Shown: in pieces, positions 6,550-7,464 of the stretch
How the letters are laid out: each line of letters starts with the position of its first letter
Numbering within the stretch: position 1 is the first letter of the stretch
Origin: an uncultured Porphyromonadaceae bacterium
GTDB taxonomy: Bacteria > Bacteroidota > Bacteroidia > Bacteroidales > Muribaculaceae
Assembly: GCA_905212215.1 (NCBI GenBank)
Contig: CAJMDR010000092.1
Coordinates: 1-7,464 of the forward strand
DNA: 7,464 bases
Reading direction: 5' to 3'
The notes under the pieces: model-generated
Database searches by the model: none
Told to the model about the DNA's origin: nothing
Seen by the model: the letters and a program-made list of their open reading frames with translations, nothing else
Position numbers and translations under genes: made by a program

Positions 6550-7338
6550 TTATTCATCGTTGAAGTCTTCCTGCATGATGTAGACGTGGCGCAAGAGATT
6601 TATAAGCATCACCATGGCATGGTTGGTGGCGCTCTCTATCACCTCGTTACGGTCACCGCTGAAACGCATGCATTCAGTAACCAGAGTACTTCCCCATTTC
6701 ACGGCTATCCATACGGTGCCGATAGGCTTTAAAGCCGTACCGCCTTCTGGACCGGCTATTCCGGAGGTCGCTATGCCACAGTCACTCCGCATTAGCCGAC
6801 TGACACCAAGAGCCATTTCTTCTACAACCTTCTGGCTTACAGCCCCATATTTTTCCAGATCGCTACGGCTCACGCCCAACACATTAGCCTTGACATCATT
6901 GCTGTAGCTGACTACACTGCCGAGGAAGTAATTGCTTGATCCAGGCACCTGAACTATGCGATGTGCGAGATTCCCTCCAGTACAGCTCTCGGCGCAGGAA
7001 ACCGTCAATTCACGTTCATTGAGAAGCTGACCTAATATCTGTGCCGGAGTTACATTCTCAGTAGCGATTACCTCGTGAGGGAACAGATCAGTCAATGACT
7101 GACGCAAACGATTAAGCATGAACCGGAGCATCTCTACCGACTTATGCACTCCTATCAGCTCTATCTTGGTGAGCATGCCATAGGTGGAATGCCGTATGTC
7201 GATGTAGGGTGGCAAAGCCTGTGCGAAATGGCCTAATACCACTGAAATCTCATCATGGCTGTAACCATAGATGACAACATAACGCTGATCTACGTTTACA
7301 TCCTGTTCAGTTCTTGTCTTTTTTCTGTTCTCGCTCAT
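6550..7338 (-). CDS. CinA-family protein: KH-like linker plus C-terminal NMN deamidase (PncC) domain, no MoCF-like domain
   Basis: The C-terminal part (about residues 97-262) is the CinA/PncC domain, which in characterised members turns nicotinamide mononucleotide into nicotinic acid mononucleotide for NAD recycling. Its signatures are AESCTGG with the likely catalytic Ser118 (116-122), VVSYSNDVK with Lys150, and SGIAGPEGG (192-200) followed by PIGTVWIA. Residues about 19-93 (YVVIYGYSHDEISVVL, LPPYIDI, then VHKSVEMLRFML) match in layout the KH-like middle domain of full-length CinA. The usual N-terminal MoCF-like domain of about 170 residues, linked to ADP-ribose pyrophosphatase activity, is missing: full CinA has about 415 residues, this one 262. 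A TAA codon stands in frame directly before the ATG, and tsaD ends 27 bases upstream, so no missing part is hidden nearby. The tsaD-cinA order is the usual Bacteroidales one. Family is sure; the truncated form is unusual. Confidence 0.9.
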   Translation of the reverse strand: MSENRKKTRTEQDVNVDQRYVVIYGYSHDEISVVLGHFAQALPPYIDIRHSTYGMLTKIELIGVHKSVEMLRFMLNRLRQSLTDLFPHEVIATENVTPAQILGQLLNERELTVSCAESCTGGNLAHRIVQVPGSSNYFLGSVVSYSNDVKANVLGVSRSDLEKYGAVSQKVVEEMALGVSRLMRSDCGIATSGIAGPEGGTALKPIGTVWIAVKWGSTLVTECMRFSGDRNEVIESATNHAMVMLINLLRHVYIMQEDFNDE

Positions 7339-7365
7339 TTACGTCTAGTGCTTCTGGTTGGTTCT

Positions 7366-7464
7366 TTATATTGAAACGCGTGCAAAGGGAGGTAGGTTCA
7401 ACGACGCTTTATGACCTTCATGATAACGCATCATTCCTGCAACAGCCACCATAGCCGCATTATC
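7366..7464 (-). CDS. tsaD: TsaD, tRNA N6-adenosine threonylcarbamoyltransferase; C-terminal 32 residues only
   Basis: My translation from the window edge reads DNAAMVAVAGMMRYHEGHKA, then 12 more residues ending PPFARVSI and a TAA at 7368-7366. DNAAM followed by a helix and a short basic tail is the C-terminal end of the Kae1/TsaD/YgjD family. In E. coli the Asp of the matching TDNGAM motif helps bind the active-site metal. TsaD transfers the threonylcarbamoyl group to A37 of tRNAs reading ANN codons, working with TsaB and TsaE in the cytosol. Most of the gene lies outside the window. It is followed after 27 bases by the cinA-type gene without a visible promoter, so the two are likely co-transcribed. 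The match is short but specific. Confidence 0.85.
   Translation of the reverse strand, partial: DNAAMVAVAGMMRYHEGHKASLNLPPFARVSI

Noticed and set aside
6208..6732. A 174-codon plus-strand frame across the lipoprotein gene and the end of cinA
   Set aside because: It runs through two genes on the opposite strand. Its Arg/Trp/Phe-rich run is the reverse reading of the PPK codons, whereas the minus strand shows a proper signal peptide and lipobox.
7339..7365. A hidden or frameshifted piece of the missing CinA N-terminal domain
   Set aside because: Only 27 bases separate the tsaD stop from the cinA-type start, and the codon before the ATG is TAA, so there is no remnant.

Overview
The window is a stretch of Bacteroidota chromosome, most likely order Bacteroidales. 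Three things point there. The gene order dnaN / DEDD exonuclease / coaBC / DUF4835 and the pairing tsaD-cinA are familiar from Bacteroides and its relatives. The promoters fit the Bacteroidota pattern TTTG-N20-TAnnTTTG instead of the sigma70 -35/-10 pattern. The ferrous iron transporter is a FeoA-FeoB fusion, common in this phylum. A family-level assignment is not possible from these bases alone. All genes lie on the minus strand, so transcription runs from high to low coordinates.

Layout in transcription order. (1) 7464-6199: the last 32 codons of tsaD (tRNA t6A synthesis), then a CinA-type protein that lacks the N-terminal MoCF-like domain, then a small proline/lysine/histidine-rich lipoprotein. 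The gaps are short (27 and 18 bases), which suggests one transcript. (2) 6198-6046: a 153-base regulatory gap. It holds an AT-rich nested dyad, a long interrupted hairpin that looks like a terminator, and a feoAB promoter whose -7 element coincides with the T-run of that hairpin. (3) 6045-3589: the fused FeoA-FeoB transporter. (4) 3588-3521: a short gap with a textbook Bacteroidota promoter for dnaN. (5) 3520-1: dnaN, a DnaQ-like 3'-5' exonuclease, coaBC and the start of a DUF4835 (PorD-like) secreted protein. The first three overlap by 1 and 4 bases and the last follows after 26 bases, so this is a tightly coupled operon. It joins replication (sliding clamp, exonuclease), coenzyme A synthesis and an envelope protein.

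There is no CRISPR array, transposon, tRNA or rRNA gene, and no evident novel multi-gene system; this is mainly housekeeping DNA. The points most worth a second look are the domain-truncated CinA, a CoaBC whose decarboxylase domain has Asp and Ser where the E. coli enzyme has the key Asn125 and Cys158, the overlap of hairpin and promoter before feoAB, and the odd PPK-repeat lipoprotein just upstream of the iron transporter.
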